Origin: Bacteroides sp. M10
Lineage (GTDB): Bacteria; Bacteroidota; Bacteroidia; Bacteroidales; Bacteroidaceae
NCBI RefSeq assembly: GCF_014334015.1
Contig: NZ_CP060488.1
Location: 4,298,501 to 4,362,500 of the forward strand
DNA: 64,000 nucleotides
Reading direction: 5' to 3'
The notes beneath the pieces were generated by a model that saw only the letters and a program-made list of their open reading frames with translations, searched no databases and had not been told where the DNA came from. Made by a program: the position numbers and the translations under genes. This document shows positions 35,538 to 44,664 of this stretch, piece by piece (position 1 is the first letter of the stretch; every line of letters begins with the position of its first letter).

Positions 35538-35606
35538 TGCAATCTCCGATGAATAAAGCGATGGCAGGAGAAAGGTGAAGGGAGGGGAAATAATTATTGA
35601 TGTTAG

Positions 35607-35637
35607 CTTGTATTTACTGAAAGTTACTGTATTTTTG
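35607..35637 (+). promoter_or_regulatory. promoter of the DUF456 gene
   Basis: CTTG at 35607-35610 and TATTTTTG at 35630-35637 with 19 nt between, the consensus Bacteroides arrangement. Start near 35644, about 18 nt before the ATG. Confidence 0.7.
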
Positions 35638-35661
35638 TGCAGATATTAAAATGTATAGACT

Positions 35662-36144
35662 ATGCTGGACATTATTTTGATTGTGATTAGTGCCCTTTGT
35701 ATGATAGCTGGGTTAGCAGGTTGTATCCTTCCGTTTCTTCCCGGTCCTCCCATTGCTTATTTGGGATTAGTCATTCTTCATTTCACGGATAAGGTGGAAT
35801 ATACTACGACACAATTGATCGTTTGGTTATTAATTGTAGCTGTATTGCAGGTGTTAGATTATTTTTCGCCAATGTTCGGGAGTAAGTATAGTGGCGGTAG
35901 TAAATGGGGAAACTGGGGATGTATTATCGGAACGCTAGTCGGACTTCTTTTCTTACCTTGGGGTATTATTCTCGGGCCTTTCCTCGGAGCTGTGATTGGT
36001 GAGCTATTGGGGAATAAGGAATTCTCTCAGGCACTTAAATCCGGATTCGGCTCATTAATCGGATTCATATTGGGAACTTTGCTGAAGTTTGTTGTTTGCG
36101 GTTATTTCTGTTATCAGTTTATTGCCGGTTTGTTTTTTAGATGA
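35662..36144 (+). CDS. DUF456 family membrane protein
   Basis: 160 residues with four or more membrane helices and the glycine-rich DUF456 pattern (GLAGCILPFLPGPPIAYLGL, LPWGIILGPFLGAVIGELLG, SGFGSLIGFILGTLLKFVV). It is an inner-membrane protein of unknown function. It stands alone with its own promoter and is convergent with rpiB. Confidence 0.9.
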   Translation: MLDIILIVISALCMIAGLAGCILPFLPGPPIAYLGLVILHFTDKVEYTTTQLIVWLLIVAVLQVLDYFSPMFGSKYSGGSKWGNWGCIIGTLVGLLFLPWGIILGPFLGAVIGELLGNKEFSQALKSGFGSLIGFILGTLLKFVVCGYFCYQFIAGLFFR

Positions 36145-36195
36145 TATGTAAGGATGGATCTTATTTCATTGGTTTATATGATATTTACATAAAAA

Positions 36196-36228
36196 TAAAG
36201 CTGCCCTTCAGAAAGAAGAACAGCTTTA
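36196..36228 (-). terminator. terminator after rpiB (convergent with DUF456)
   Basis: Arms TAAAGCTG (36196-36203) and CAGCTTTA (36221-36228), a 2x2 internal mismatch, then an inner CTTC/GAAG stem with a 5-nt loop. On the minus strand the hairpin is followed by TTTTT (36195-36191). It should end the tkt-rpiB transcript and perhaps also the DUF456 one. Confidence 0.65.
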
Positions 36229-36253
36229 CTCATATTTGATTTATCTTCAGGCT

Positions 36254-36688
36254 TTATTTTACCGGAATTTTATCAATACGGTTCTGATGGCGACCACCGT
36301 CAAATTTTGTAGAGAAGAACTCTGTCAAAATCATATCCGCTTCTTCAGTGCTGATGAAGCGTCCCGGCATGACCAGAACATTAGCGTCGTTGTGCTGACG
36401 AGCCAAGTGCGCAATTTCTGCATTCCAGCAGAGAGCAGCACGAATTCCCTGGTGCTTGTTCAGCGTCATATTGATTCCGTTTCCACTGCCACAGATAGCG
36501 ATACCGGGATAACATTCTCCCGATTCCACTGCAAGAGCCAGCGGATGAGCATAATCCGGATAGTCTACGCTAGCGGTAGAGTTGGTTCCGAAATCCTTGT
36601 AAGCCCAGCCTTTTACTTCCAGCCAGCCGCGAACATATTCTTTCAGTTCAAAACCGGCATGGTCGCATGCTAATCCGATTGTTTTCAT
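36254..36688 (-). CDS. rpiB: ribose-5-phosphate isomerase B
   Basis: 144 residues. It interconverts ribose 5-phosphate and ribulose 5-phosphate in the cytoplasm. RpiB/LacAB motifs are plain: MKTIGLACDHAGFELKE at the start, DYPDYAHPLA, the loop GIAICGSGNGINMTLNKHQG and RQHNDANVLVMPGRF. Its ATG shares one base with the transketolase stop (TAATG), indicating translational coupling. Together with transketolase it feeds arabinose-derived pentose phosphate into central metabolism. Confidence 0.97.
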   Translation of the reverse strand: MKTIGLACDHAGFELKEYVRGWLEVKGWAYKDFGTNSTASVDYPDYAHPLALAVESGECYPGIAICGSGNGINMTLNKHQGIRAALCWNAEIAHLARQHNDANVLVMPGRFISTEEADMILTEFFSTKFDGGRHQNRIDKIPVK

Positions 36689-38697
36689 TAGAGCATTGCT
36701 TTTACTTGGTTATATACGTTCTCGGCAGTAAATCCAAGTTTCTCATCCAATACAGTGTAAGGAGCAGAGAAACCGAAAGATTCCAATCCCCAAACTTTAC
36801 CGTGGCAACCTACCAGACCTTGAAGAGTGACAGGCAGACCGGCAGTCATACCGAAAATCTTCGCATCTGCCGGAAGGATAGCTTCCTGATATTCTTTCGG
36901 TTGGTTACGGAACAGACCTTCAGACGGAGCAGATACAATGCGTACCTTTACGCCATCTTTGCGAAGCAATTCTGTACCGGCTACCAATGTAGCAACTTCA
37001 GAACCTGAAGCTACCAGGATTACATCCGGGTTTTCATCAGAACCTGCTACGATATAAGCACCCTTAACTGCCTGTTCGTAATCAGTTCCTGCCGGTAAGT
37101 TGGCAATATTCTGGCGAGAGAAGATCAATCCTGTCGGAGTGGACATATTTTCCATGGCAAGTTTCCATGCAATAGTTGTTTCTTCTGCATCTGCCGGACG
37201 AAGTACCAACATAGAGTTGTGTCCCTTGTGGTTCTTCAGTTTTTCCATCAGGCGGATTTGTGCTTCCTGTTCTACCGGTTCGTGAGTAGGACCGTCTTCA
37301 CCTACGCGGAATGCGTCGTGTGTCCAGATGAATTTCACCGGTTGTTCCATCAAAGCAGCCATACGTACGGCAGGTTTCATGTAATCGGAGAATACGAAGA
37401 ATGTACCGCAAGCAGCGATTACACCACCGTGGAGTGACATACCGATACAGATACAAGCCATCGACAATTCTGATACACCTGCCTGGAAGAATGCTCCGCT
37501 GAAATCACCTTTCTTGAAAGAATGAGTCTTTTTCAGGAAACCGTCAGTCTTGTCAGAGTTAGAAAGGTCGGCAGAAGCAACGATCATGTTTTCTACTTGT
37601 GTGGCAAGTGCGCCCAGTACAGTGGCAGATGCAGCACGAGTAGCGCTACCAGCTTTCTGTTCGATAGCAGCCCAGTCCACTTTCGGAGCTTTGCCCGAGA
37701 AGAAAAGTTCCAGTTTGGCAGCTTGTTCCGGGTTTGCTTTCGCCCATGCAGCTTTTGCAGCATATTTTTCAGCTACAATTTTCTTCAGCTCTTCCGCACG
37801 TTTTGCATACAGTTCGGCTACTTCCGGGAATATAACGAACGGGTTAGTAGGATCACCACCCAAATTCTTGATTGTATTTACATAAGCGTCGCCACCGAGA
37901 GGAGCACCGTGCGTAGCGCAGTTGGCTTCATAGCTGCTGCCGTCTGCCTTGCGTGCACCTTTACCCATAACCGTTTTACCGATAATCAGTGTCGGGCGTT
38001 CTTTTTCAGCCTGTGCTTCTTTGATTGCTGCGCGGATTTCATCAGGATCATTACCGTTGATGCTAAGTACGTTCCATCCCCATGCTTCATATTTCATGGC
38101 AGTATCTTCAACGGTTACATCTTTCGTTTCAGTAGAAAGCTGGATATCGTTGGAGTCATAGAACATAATCAGGTTGTCCAGTCCCAGTGCACCGGCAATA
38201 CGTCCGGAACCTTGAGAGATTTCTTCCTGGATACCACCGTCAGAGATGTAAGCATAGATTGTTTGATTCATCACCTCGTTGAAACGGGCTTTCAGGAATT
38301 TGGCAGCGATGGCAGCACCCACAGCGAAAGTGTGTCCTTGTCCCAACGGACCGGAAGTGTTTTCAATGCCACGCATGATGTCCACTTCAGGATGTCCCGG
38401 AGTAGGACTTCCCCATTGACGGAATTCTTTCAGTTCGTCCAAAGTGAATTTACCTGTCAATGCCAGTGTAGAATAAAGCATCGGAGACATATGGCCAGGG
38501 TCCAGGAAGAAGCGGTCACGTCCTTCCCAACGGGGATTTTCAGGATCGTATACTAGAAACTCAGAGAAGAGTACATTTACAAAATCAGCACCACCCATGG
38601 CGCCACCCGGGTGACCGGAATTGGCTTTCTCAACCATTGAAGCAGCAAGAATACGGATGTTATCCGCTGCACGATTCATAAGTTTGTTATCGTTCAT
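36688..38697 (-). CDS. tkt: transketolase
   Basis: 669 residues, full length. Thiamine-diphosphate and substrate motifs include SGHPGGAMGGAD, SGPLGQGHTFAVGAA, the Mg/ThDP loop YISDGGIQEE and, in the pyrimidine domain, THDAFRVGEDGPTHEPVEQ. The first Gly of the usual GDG is Ser here, as far as I can see a variant of the Bacteroides type. It transfers two-carbon units between pentose and other sugar phosphates, the exit route of xylulose 5-phosphate made from arabinose. It has its own promoter (38735-38765) and is coupled to rpiB. Confidence 0.96.
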   Translation of the reverse strand: MNDNKLMNRAADNIRILAASMVEKANSGHPGGAMGGADFVNVLFSEFLVYDPENPRWEGRDRFFLDPGHMSPMLYSTLALTGKFTLDELKEFRQWGSPTPGHPEVDIMRGIENTSGPLGQGHTFAVGAAIAAKFLKARFNEVMNQTIYAYISDGGIQEEISQGSGRIAGALGLDNLIMFYDSNDIQLSTETKDVTVEDTAMKYEAWGWNVLSINGNDPDEIRAAIKEAQAEKERPTLIIGKTVMGKGARKADGSSYEANCATHGAPLGGDAYVNTIKNLGGDPTNPFVIFPEVAELYAKRAEELKKIVAEKYAAKAAWAKANPEQAAKLELFFSGKAPKVDWAAIEQKAGSATRAASATVLGALATQVENMIVASADLSNSDKTDGFLKKTHSFKKGDFSGAFFQAGVSELSMACICIGMSLHGGVIAACGTFFVFSDYMKPAVRMAALMEQPVKFIWTHDAFRVGEDGPTHEPVEQEAQIRLMEKLKNHKGHNSMLVLRPADAEETTIAWKLAMENMSTPTGLIFSRQNIANLPAGTDYEQAVKGAYIVAGSDENPDVILVASGSEVATLVAGTELLRKDGVKVRIVSAPSEGLFRNQPKEYQEAILPADAKIFGMTAGLPVTLQGLVGCHGKVWGLESFGFSAPYTVLDEKLGFTAENVYNQVKAML

Positions 38698-38734
38698 ATC
38701 ATTAAAATTTAATTGATTTCTGTCAGATTGTTCG

Positions 38735-38765
38735 CAAAGATAACTCTTTATGTGGATTTAACAAT
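38735..38765 (-). promoter_or_regulatory. promoter of tkt-rpiB
   Basis: Minus-strand ATTG at 38765-38762 and TATCTTTG at 38742-38735 separated by 19 nt. Start near 38728, about 30 nt upstream of the tkt ATG. Confidence 0.65.
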
Positions 38766-38768
38766 CCA
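38753..38768. promoter_or_regulatory. palindrome overlapping the tkt -33 region
   Basis: TGGATT-TAAC-AATCCA, 6-bp arms with a 4-nt centre, covers the -33 box of the tkt promoter, a position suited to a repressor. It does not resemble the palindromes upstream of galM, so a different regulator is possible. Confidence 0.35.
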
Positions 38769-38839
38769 AAAGAGCTATCTTTTTTATCGACAATTTTACG
38801 GTCTTCTTGTTTGTGATACAATAAGTAATTGCACTAAAA

Positions 38840-40384
38840 TTACTGTAACTCTAAAGTAACAATGGACTTAGCAGGAAGTTTTACCTTCATTATGCCTTTA
38901 TTGATTTTTACCTCTTTGAAAGGTGCCGGTTTTACAATATTAGGGTTTTCAAAAGAATTGTAATCGGTCAGTTTTGCAGAGGTCAGAATCTCTCCGACTG
39001 CTTTTTTTGCTTTCGTATCACCCAGATTGATGGTGATTTCCTGTGCCTCGTCAGCATCTACATTGGACAGAGAAAGGTGGATCACTCCATCTTTGTTTTT
39101 GGAAGCTGTGGCGCTTACCATCGGAACGGTACGGTTATCACGTACACTCATCTTTTCGCAAGTCAGGTCGATGGGAAGATAAGTGGCATCCTGATGTACT
39201 TTATACATCTTGAAGACATAATAAGTAGGAGTGAGCACCATTTCTTTGTCTTTCGTCAGAATCATGGATTGAAGTACATTGACAATCTGTGCGATGTTTG
39301 CCATCTTCAGGCGGTCTGTGTATTTGTGGAATACGTCAAGGCTTAAAGAAGCAACGAAAGCATCGCGCAATGTATTCTGCTGATACAGATGTCCTTTGAT
39401 GGTTCCCGGTTCTTCATCCCACCAGGTTCCCCATTCGTCGAGTAAAAGAGCGATCTTTTTGTCCTTGTCATATTTATCCATGATGGCGCAATGTTTCTTG
39501 AGCACATCTTCCACTTCCAAACATTTACCCATTGTCCAATAATAATCATCCTTGTTGAATTGAGTGGCTGCTCCTTTGCTGCCGCTCCATCCGGTTACGG
39601 TGTAATAGTGGAGAGAAAGGCCGTCCATACGATGTCCTACGCGATTCATCAATACGTCTGTCCAGTTGTAGTCATAATCACTTGCACCACTGGCAATTTT
39701 GAACAGACGGTTACCGTCATAGTTGCGGCAATAAGTAGAATAACGACGGTATAAGTCCGCATAATATTCCGGACGCATACTGCCACCACAGCCCCAGCTT
39801 TCATTTCCTACTCCCAGATATTTGAGTTTCCATGCTTTGTCACGACCATTCTTACGACGAAGATTGGCCATAGGAGAGTCTCCATCAGAAGTCATATATT
39901 CCACCCATTTGGCAAGCTCTTCCACTGTACCGCTACCTACATTTCCACTTACATAAGGTTCACAACCCAGCATTTCGCAAAGATTCAGGAACTCATGTGT
40001 ACCGAAACTGTTATCTTCAATCGTTCCGCCCCAGTTGTTATTTACCATCTTCGGACGATTTTCTTTCGGACCGATGCCGTCCATCCAATGATATTCATCG
40101 GCAAAGCAACCACCCGGCCAGCGCAGAACGGGAACAGCCAAGTCTTTTAATGCATTGAATACATCTGTACGGTATCCCTTAATATTGGGTATATCTGACT
40201 TTTCGCCTACCCAAAGACCACCGTAGATACATGAACCCAGGTGCTCGGCAAACTGACCATAGATTTCTTTCGGGATAATTTCTTTGCCTTGGTCGGCATG
40301 CACGGTTATGGTAGCACTCTTTTGCGCGGAAAGAGATACTGATGCTGCCAGAAAGACCGTGCTGACTAATAGTTTTGCTTTCAT
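38840..40384 (-). CDS. GH51 alpha-L-arabinofuranosidase
   Basis: 514 residues with signal peptide (1-20, SLSAQ), probably periplasmic. It removes alpha-L-arabinofuranose from arabinan oligosaccharides or arabinoxylan. The barrel has FAEHLGSCIYGGLWVG, VLRWPGGCFADEYHW, the acid/base in GVGNESWG (Glu195) and the nucleophile in LLLDEWGTWW (Glu317). The C-terminal beta-sandwich is complete. The neighbouring GH127/146 gene is 67 nt upstream. In B. thetaiotaomicron the equivalent gene (BT_0348) is part of the AraR regulon, as I recall. Confidence 0.95.
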   Translation of the reverse strand: MKAKLLVSTVFLAASVSLSAQKSATITVHADQGKEIIPKEIYGQFAEHLGSCIYGGLWVGEKSDIPNIKGYRTDVFNALKDLAVPVLRWPGGCFADEYHWMDGIGPKENRPKMVNNNWGGTIEDNSFGTHEFLNLCEMLGCEPYVSGNVGSGTVEELAKWVEYMTSDGDSPMANLRRKNGRDKAWKLKYLGVGNESWGCGGSMRPEYYADLYRRYSTYCRNYDGNRLFKIASGASDYDYNWTDVLMNRVGHRMDGLSLHYYTVTGWSGSKGAATQFNKDDYYWTMGKCLEVEDVLKKHCAIMDKYDKDKKIALLLDEWGTWWDEEPGTIKGHLYQQNTLRDAFVASLSLDVFHKYTDRLKMANIAQIVNVLQSMILTKDKEMVLTPTYYVFKMYKVHQDATYLPIDLTCEKMSVRDNRTVPMVSATASKNKDGVIHLSLSNVDADEAQEITINLGDTKAKKAVGEILTSAKLTDYNSFENPNIVKPAPFKEVKINKGIMKVKLPAKSIVTLELQ

Positions 40385-40451
40385 AAATGGTATTTTGTTT
40401 AATGATTATATAGATGCTTGATTTTGATGATGGTTATTTCTTTTTGAACGT

Positions 40452-42854
40452 TTATTTTAGTAAACGCACTTCGTAAATTGCAGGTGTCCATTCCGTTCCG
40501 TCAGGGATGAAACGTATCGGACAACTACCTGTATTCAGTTTTTGAGGCAGGGCATAAGAAAGGGTAATAAAGCCATCTTTATCTGCTTCACTGATCGTCG
40601 GATTAACAGCCAACTTTTCGTTATTCAGTAGAATAGCCACTTTGTTACGGTCATCTTTCCGTATGGTGATCAGTATGCGGCTTGCTTCCTCTTTTACTTT
40701 CAGTTGATAGCCGAACCAACCTTTGGCACGGCGGAAGTGCCGGTCTGTGTTCGTTCCGGTTTCTGCCTGTTCATATTGGATGCCATGGTCGGATTCCGGT
40801 TGCTGTTCACCGGGGAAGATAAGATCAATGGTTTGATTAGCTAATTCGGTTGCCTTTCGTTCAGCCGTTGCCATTTCTTCCTGAATAGCTTTGAACAGCT
40901 CTTCACTTGCCTGCCGGAAATAAACGGCATAGCGGGAATTATGCAGGCGGAAGAAGGGAACAAGCTCCAATGCTTTGCCTTGTGCAGGATATACGTCTCC
41001 GTTGTAGCTGAAAGCGATGCGGCTACCTTGTTCTTTGTGAAGGGACTTACGGATGGAATCGGGATTTCCTATCAACATCGGAACTTCTTGCAAAGGAATT
41101 TGTTTGCCATGGGCGATATGTCCGCCACGACTGTCGTCGGCATATAAACCATCGAGGTGTTCAGTGCCTGTGGAAGCTGCAAGAACGATAGGACCGTATA
41201 AGAAAGCATAATAATCTTTCTTGTCTGGAATCTGTTCCATAGTGACTCTCATCGGCAAGTTGAAAGTAATGACATCTCCTTTCTTCCATTTGCGGGAAAG
41301 AGGAAGATACTGATTACCTTTTGCCATAATGAATATTTTTCTTTTCCCATTGATGCTGATACTATAACCTTTGGATTGGTTAGCCCATTCCGGAATACGT
41401 ATCATTAAAGTACGTTTTTTCTTAGGAGCTTCATCTATTCGCAAAGTTACCTTACCGTCGTCAGGGAATCGGGTTTCCTGTGTCAAGGTTATGCCTTGTT
41501 CTTTCCAGGTTAGTTGCGAGGGGATGAAGAGGTTGATATAGAGCGTATCTTTCTGATGTGCATAAATGAATTCACCGTATTTGGTATGATTCTCCAAGCC
41601 TGAACCGACACAGCACCACATGGATGTTTCCGGTTGTGAGTAAACGCGGTAATGTCCTGGACGCATGGGAGTGAAGTATACAAAACCACCTTTGTCCGGT
41701 TCCTGCGATGCGAGAATGTGATTGTAAAGTGCACGTTCGTAATAGTTTACGTAGTTGGGGTCAGGCTCTTGTGTATTGTTGGGATTGTGAGAATTCTGAT
41801 AAAGCATTTTAGTAAGACGGAGCATGTTGTAAGTATTACAGGTCTCCGGTCCTTGAACGTCGTTCAGCATGGACGTGAAGTTGTCGGATGGGTGGAAATG
41901 TTCACGGACGCTATTTCCTCCGATGCAGACGGAACGGTGATTGACTACCGTATTCCAAAAGAAACGGGCGGCATGATCCCATTCAGCAGCATGATTCCAA
42001 CTTTTGTCATCTTGCGAAAGTTCTGCTATTCGTTTGTAGCCGATCACTTTGGGAATCTGTGTGTTGGCGTGCATACCTGTCAGCTTGTCTTCATCTTTGA
42101 TAAGCGGGTCGAGGATAAGTTTGTGGGAGAAACGGCGGGCCAGTTCCAGATATTTCTTGTCGCCTGTGATTTCAGCTACATCAGCGAAAGTCTCATTTAA
42201 TCCGCCATGTTCGCTGCGAAGCATATCCTGCATTTGCTCGTCGCTCAAACCGGAAGTGATGTCAATCATCCAGTCTGTAAGGTCAATCAGCATTTTACGT
42301 GCCAGATCGCTTCCTGCATACAAGTAAGCATCCCGCAATCCGGCATACGTTTTATGTATGTTGTATAGAGGTACCCATTTGCCGTTAAGGTCGAAACCTC
42401 CGGCACGGATTTTTCCTGCTTTTACATCTTTCCAAAGTTGGAGGCTTCCCGGAGTTCCTCCGATGAATCCTGTACCTACAGCTTGCTGTGCACGATGCAA
42501 CTCATTCAGCATATAGTTGAGGCGGTTGTAGACGGCAGTATCTCCGGTAGCGGCATACATCATGGAGAGTGCGGATAGATAATGTCCGCCGATATGTCCG
42601 TCCAATCCGGTATTTTCCCAGTTGGTGTAGCTGGGAGCTTTAGGTTGCAATCCTGCTTCGCGTAGAAAAGGAGCGAGCAGACGGTCGGGGTTTAAGGCAA
42701 GTATATAATGTAAATCAGTCTGTTGGGCTTGCCGGAACGGACTATCCAATAGTTTCACATCCTGTAAAGGGAAGTAAGACACCTGTGGAGCGTTTTGTGC
42801 TTTAGCTAGTGAGGTGGACAGGGCAAGTGCAAGTATGAACGAGGTGGTTTTCAT
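40452..42854 (-). CDS. GH127/GH146 beta-L-arabinofuranosidase (DUF1680)
   Basis: 800 residues with signal peptide (1-19, LAKAQ). The alpha/alpha barrel carries the metal-thiolate active site of this clan: GPETCNTYNM supplies a Glu and Cys, and MWCCVGSGLENHTKYGE supplies two Cys including the expected cysteine nucleophile. It releases beta-linked L-arabinofuranose, found on pectic arabinan side chains. From memory, the B. thetaiotaomicron counterpart BT0349 defined GH146, so GH146 is the more likely family label than GH127. It lies between the kinase (113 nt, with a hairpin in the leader) and GH51. Confidence 0.93.
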   Translation of the reverse strand: MKTTSFILALALSTSLAKAQNAPQVSYFPLQDVKLLDSPFRQAQQTDLHYILALNPDRLLAPFLREAGLQPKAPSYTNWENTGLDGHIGGHYLSALSMMYAATGDTAVYNRLNYMLNELHRAQQAVGTGFIGGTPGSLQLWKDVKAGKIRAGGFDLNGKWVPLYNIHKTYAGLRDAYLYAGSDLARKMLIDLTDWMIDITSGLSDEQMQDMLRSEHGGLNETFADVAEITGDKKYLELARRFSHKLILDPLIKDEDKLTGMHANTQIPKVIGYKRIAELSQDDKSWNHAAEWDHAARFFWNTVVNHRSVCIGGNSVREHFHPSDNFTSMLNDVQGPETCNTYNMLRLTKMLYQNSHNPNNTQEPDPNYVNYYERALYNHILASQEPDKGGFVYFTPMRPGHYRVYSQPETSMWCCVGSGLENHTKYGEFIYAHQKDTLYINLFIPSQLTWKEQGITLTQETRFPDDGKVTLRIDEAPKKKRTLMIRIPEWANQSKGYSISINGKRKIFIMAKGNQYLPLSRKWKKGDVITFNLPMRVTMEQIPDKKDYYAFLYGPIVLAASTGTEHLDGLYADDSRGGHIAHGKQIPLQEVPMLIGNPDSIRKSLHKEQGSRIAFSYNGDVYPAQGKALELVPFFRLHNSRYAVYFRQASEELFKAIQEEMATAERKATELANQTIDLIFPGEQQPESDHGIQYEQAETGTNTDRHFRRAKGWFGYQLKVKEEASRILITIRKDDRNKVAILLNNEKLAVNPTISEADKDGFITLSYALPQKLNTGSCPIRFIPDGTEWTPAIYEVRLLK

Positions 42855-42873
42855 GATAATAGTCTCCCCTTGT

Positions 42874-42895
42874 CCCTCTCCAAAAGAGGAGAGGG
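42874..42895 (-). repeat. stable hairpin in the GH127/146 leader
   Basis: CCCTCTCC and GGAGAGGG (8 bp) with a 6-nt loop, 19 nt upstream of the start codon. It is close to the ribosome-entry region and may affect translation or mark an mRNA processing site. The sequence looks like a dispersed Bacteroidetes palindrome. Confidence 0.55.
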
Positions 42896-42967
42896 GATGA
42901 GGATGTTTTATGTTAATACTTAAATGATTATGAGAAGAAAAAGCAGAGGAAGCACTCGTGATGAGGC

Positions 42968-44563
42968 TTATTTAAATTTGACCGCTGCTTCCTCGATAGG
43001 CAATCCTGCCTTATAGTTTTCGATGTATGTATTAAAACCGGCTACATCTTCGGGCGTGGGTGATACCTCGACACCGGCATCTCCGACAAATACACTTTCA
43101 TCCAGGAAGTCGGCAAGAGATTGTTTCTTTTCGTTGTTCACGAGATAAGAACCTAACAAGGCAATCCCCCAGGCACCACCTTCACCGGCTGTTTCCATTA
43201 CCGAAATAGGCGAGTTGATGGCTGCTGCAAGGATTCTTTGACCTACTCCCTTTGTTCTGAACAGTCCTCCGTGACCTGTAATTCTATCCACTTTGATTTT
43301 TTCTTCGTTGAACAGGATATCATTACCAATCTTGAGAACGCCTACTGAAGCGTATAAGTGAGTCCGCATAAAGTTGGCCAGATTGAACTTGTCATTGGCA
43401 GAGCGTACAAATAAAGGTCTTCCGTCGGCAAGTCCTGTTACAGGTTCGCCTGAAATATAGTTGTACGAAAGAAGACCTCCGCAATCTGTGTCACCGGTAA
43501 GTGCGATATTGTAGAGTTTGCTATAGATTTCATCCATATTTACAGGTATGCCCAGAAGTTCCTGATATTCTTTAAACAGGTTGACCCATGCATTGAGATC
43601 GGAAGTACAGTTATTGCAATGTACCATGGCTACGAGGCTTCCGTCAGGAGTTGTAACCATGTCGATCATTTCGTATGGCTTGGACAAGTCTTTCTCTAAT
43701 ACAATCATTGAGAATGAAGAAGTACCTGCTGATACATTTCCGGTGCGCTGTTTCACAGCATTGGTTGCAACCATACCGGTGCCGGCGTCTCCTTCCGGAG
43801 GACAAACGGGTATTCCTGCTTTCAAATGACCCGATGCGTCGAGTTTTTTACTACCTTCCGGTGTGAGGACACCTGCATTTTCACCTGCCGATAATACTTT
43901 AGGCAGAATATCCTGTAGCTTCCAGCTATATTCTTTCGAAGCAATCAGCTTGTCGAACTTAGCCACCATTTCAGCAGAATAGTTGTTAGTAGTTGGATCT
44001 ATAGGAAGCATACCTGATGCATCGCCTATTCCCAACACTTTTTCGCCTGTGATCTGCCAATGCACATAACCTGCCAGAGTGGTCAGGAAGTCGATTTCAT
44101 TAACGTGTGCTTCGTTGTCCAGAATAGCCTGATACAAGTGGGAAATGCTCCAACGCAGAGGGATATTATAGACAAATAGTTCGGACAAAGCAGCCGCTGC
44201 GCGGCCCGTATTGGTGTTTCTCCAAGTGCGGAAAGGCACGAGGATTTCTTCTTTTTTGTTGAATGGCATATAACCATGCATCATAGCGCTGACACCGATG
44301 GCAGCCAGAGTCTCGATCTCTATGCCGTATGCATTCTTTACGTTCGTACGAAGATCAGCATAACAATCTTGCAGCCCTGACCAGATGGCTTCAATGCTAT
44401 ACGTCCAAAGTCCGTCAACTAACTGGTTTTCCCAAGTGTGGCTACCTTGAGCAATAGGCTTGTTTTCCTGGTCGATCAAGACAGCTTTTATTCGTGTAGA
44501 ACCGAGTTCTATACCAAGAATAGCTTTACCTGCCTCGATGGTTGATTTTGCATCTAATTTCAT
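42968..44563 (-). CDS. araB: FGGY-family L-ribulokinase
   Basis: 531 residues, cytoplasmic. FGGY kinase motifs: [17 protein letters not shown] (first phosphate loop), [41 protein letters not shown] (split over about 255-287) and [16 protein letters not shown]. It looks xylulokinase-like, but its position between araA and arabinofuranosidases, and the reported role of the B. thetaiotaomicron counterpart BT0350, point to ATP-dependent phosphorylation of L-ribulose. It is not related to the classical enterobacterial AraB at high similarity. A hairpin with U-tract separates it from araA, so it may be expressed at a lower level. Confidence 0.88.
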   Translation of the reverse strand: MKLDAKSTIEAGKAILGIELGSTRIKAVLIDQENKPIAQGSHTWENQLVDGLWTYSIEAIWSGLQDCYADLRTNVKNAYGIEIETLAAIGVSAMMHGYMPFNKKEEILVPFRTWRNTNTGRAAAALSELFVYNIPLRWSISHLYQAILDNEAHVNEIDFLTTLAGYVHWQITGEKVLGIGDASGMLPIDPTTNNYSAEMVAKFDKLIASKEYSWKLQDILPKVLSAGENAGVLTPEGSKKLDASGHLKAGIPVCPPEGDAGTGMVATNAVKQRTGNVSAGTSSFSMIVLEKDLSKPYEMIDMVTTPDGSLVAMVHCNNCTSDLNAWVNLFKEYQELLGIPVNMDEIYSKLYNIALTGDTDCGGLLSYNYISGEPVTGLADGRPLFVRSANDKFNLANFMRTHLYASVGVLKIGNDILFNEEKIKVDRITGHGGLFRTKGVGQRILAAAINSPISVMETAGEGGAWGIALLGSYLVNNEKKQSLADFLDESVFVGDAGVEVSPTPEDVAGFNTYIENYKAGLPIEEAAVKFK

Positions 44564-44599
44564 GTTGAAATCAATATTTTAAGGTATAACGATCATTAT

Positions 44600-44654
44600 A
44601 AAAAAATCAAGTTTCGCAAAAACTTAACGAAATAATTAAGCCATGCGAAACTTG
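44600..44654 (-). terminator. terminator-like hairpin between araA and the kinase
   Basis: Arms CAAGTTTCGCA (44608-44618) and TGCGAAACTTG (44644-44654) pair perfectly over 11 bp, with an inner CTTAA/TTAAG stem. On the minus strand a U-rich run (44606-44600) follows. It starts 10 nt after the araA stop. No promoter was seen between it and the kinase, so it probably causes partial termination or stabilises the upstream mRNA. Confidence 0.65.
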
Positions 44655-44664
44655 AATAATTGTT

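Noticed and set aside
37522..38556. 344-residue open frame antisense to transketolase
   Set aside because: Cysteine- and serine-rich translation without domains, opposite a complete transketolase.
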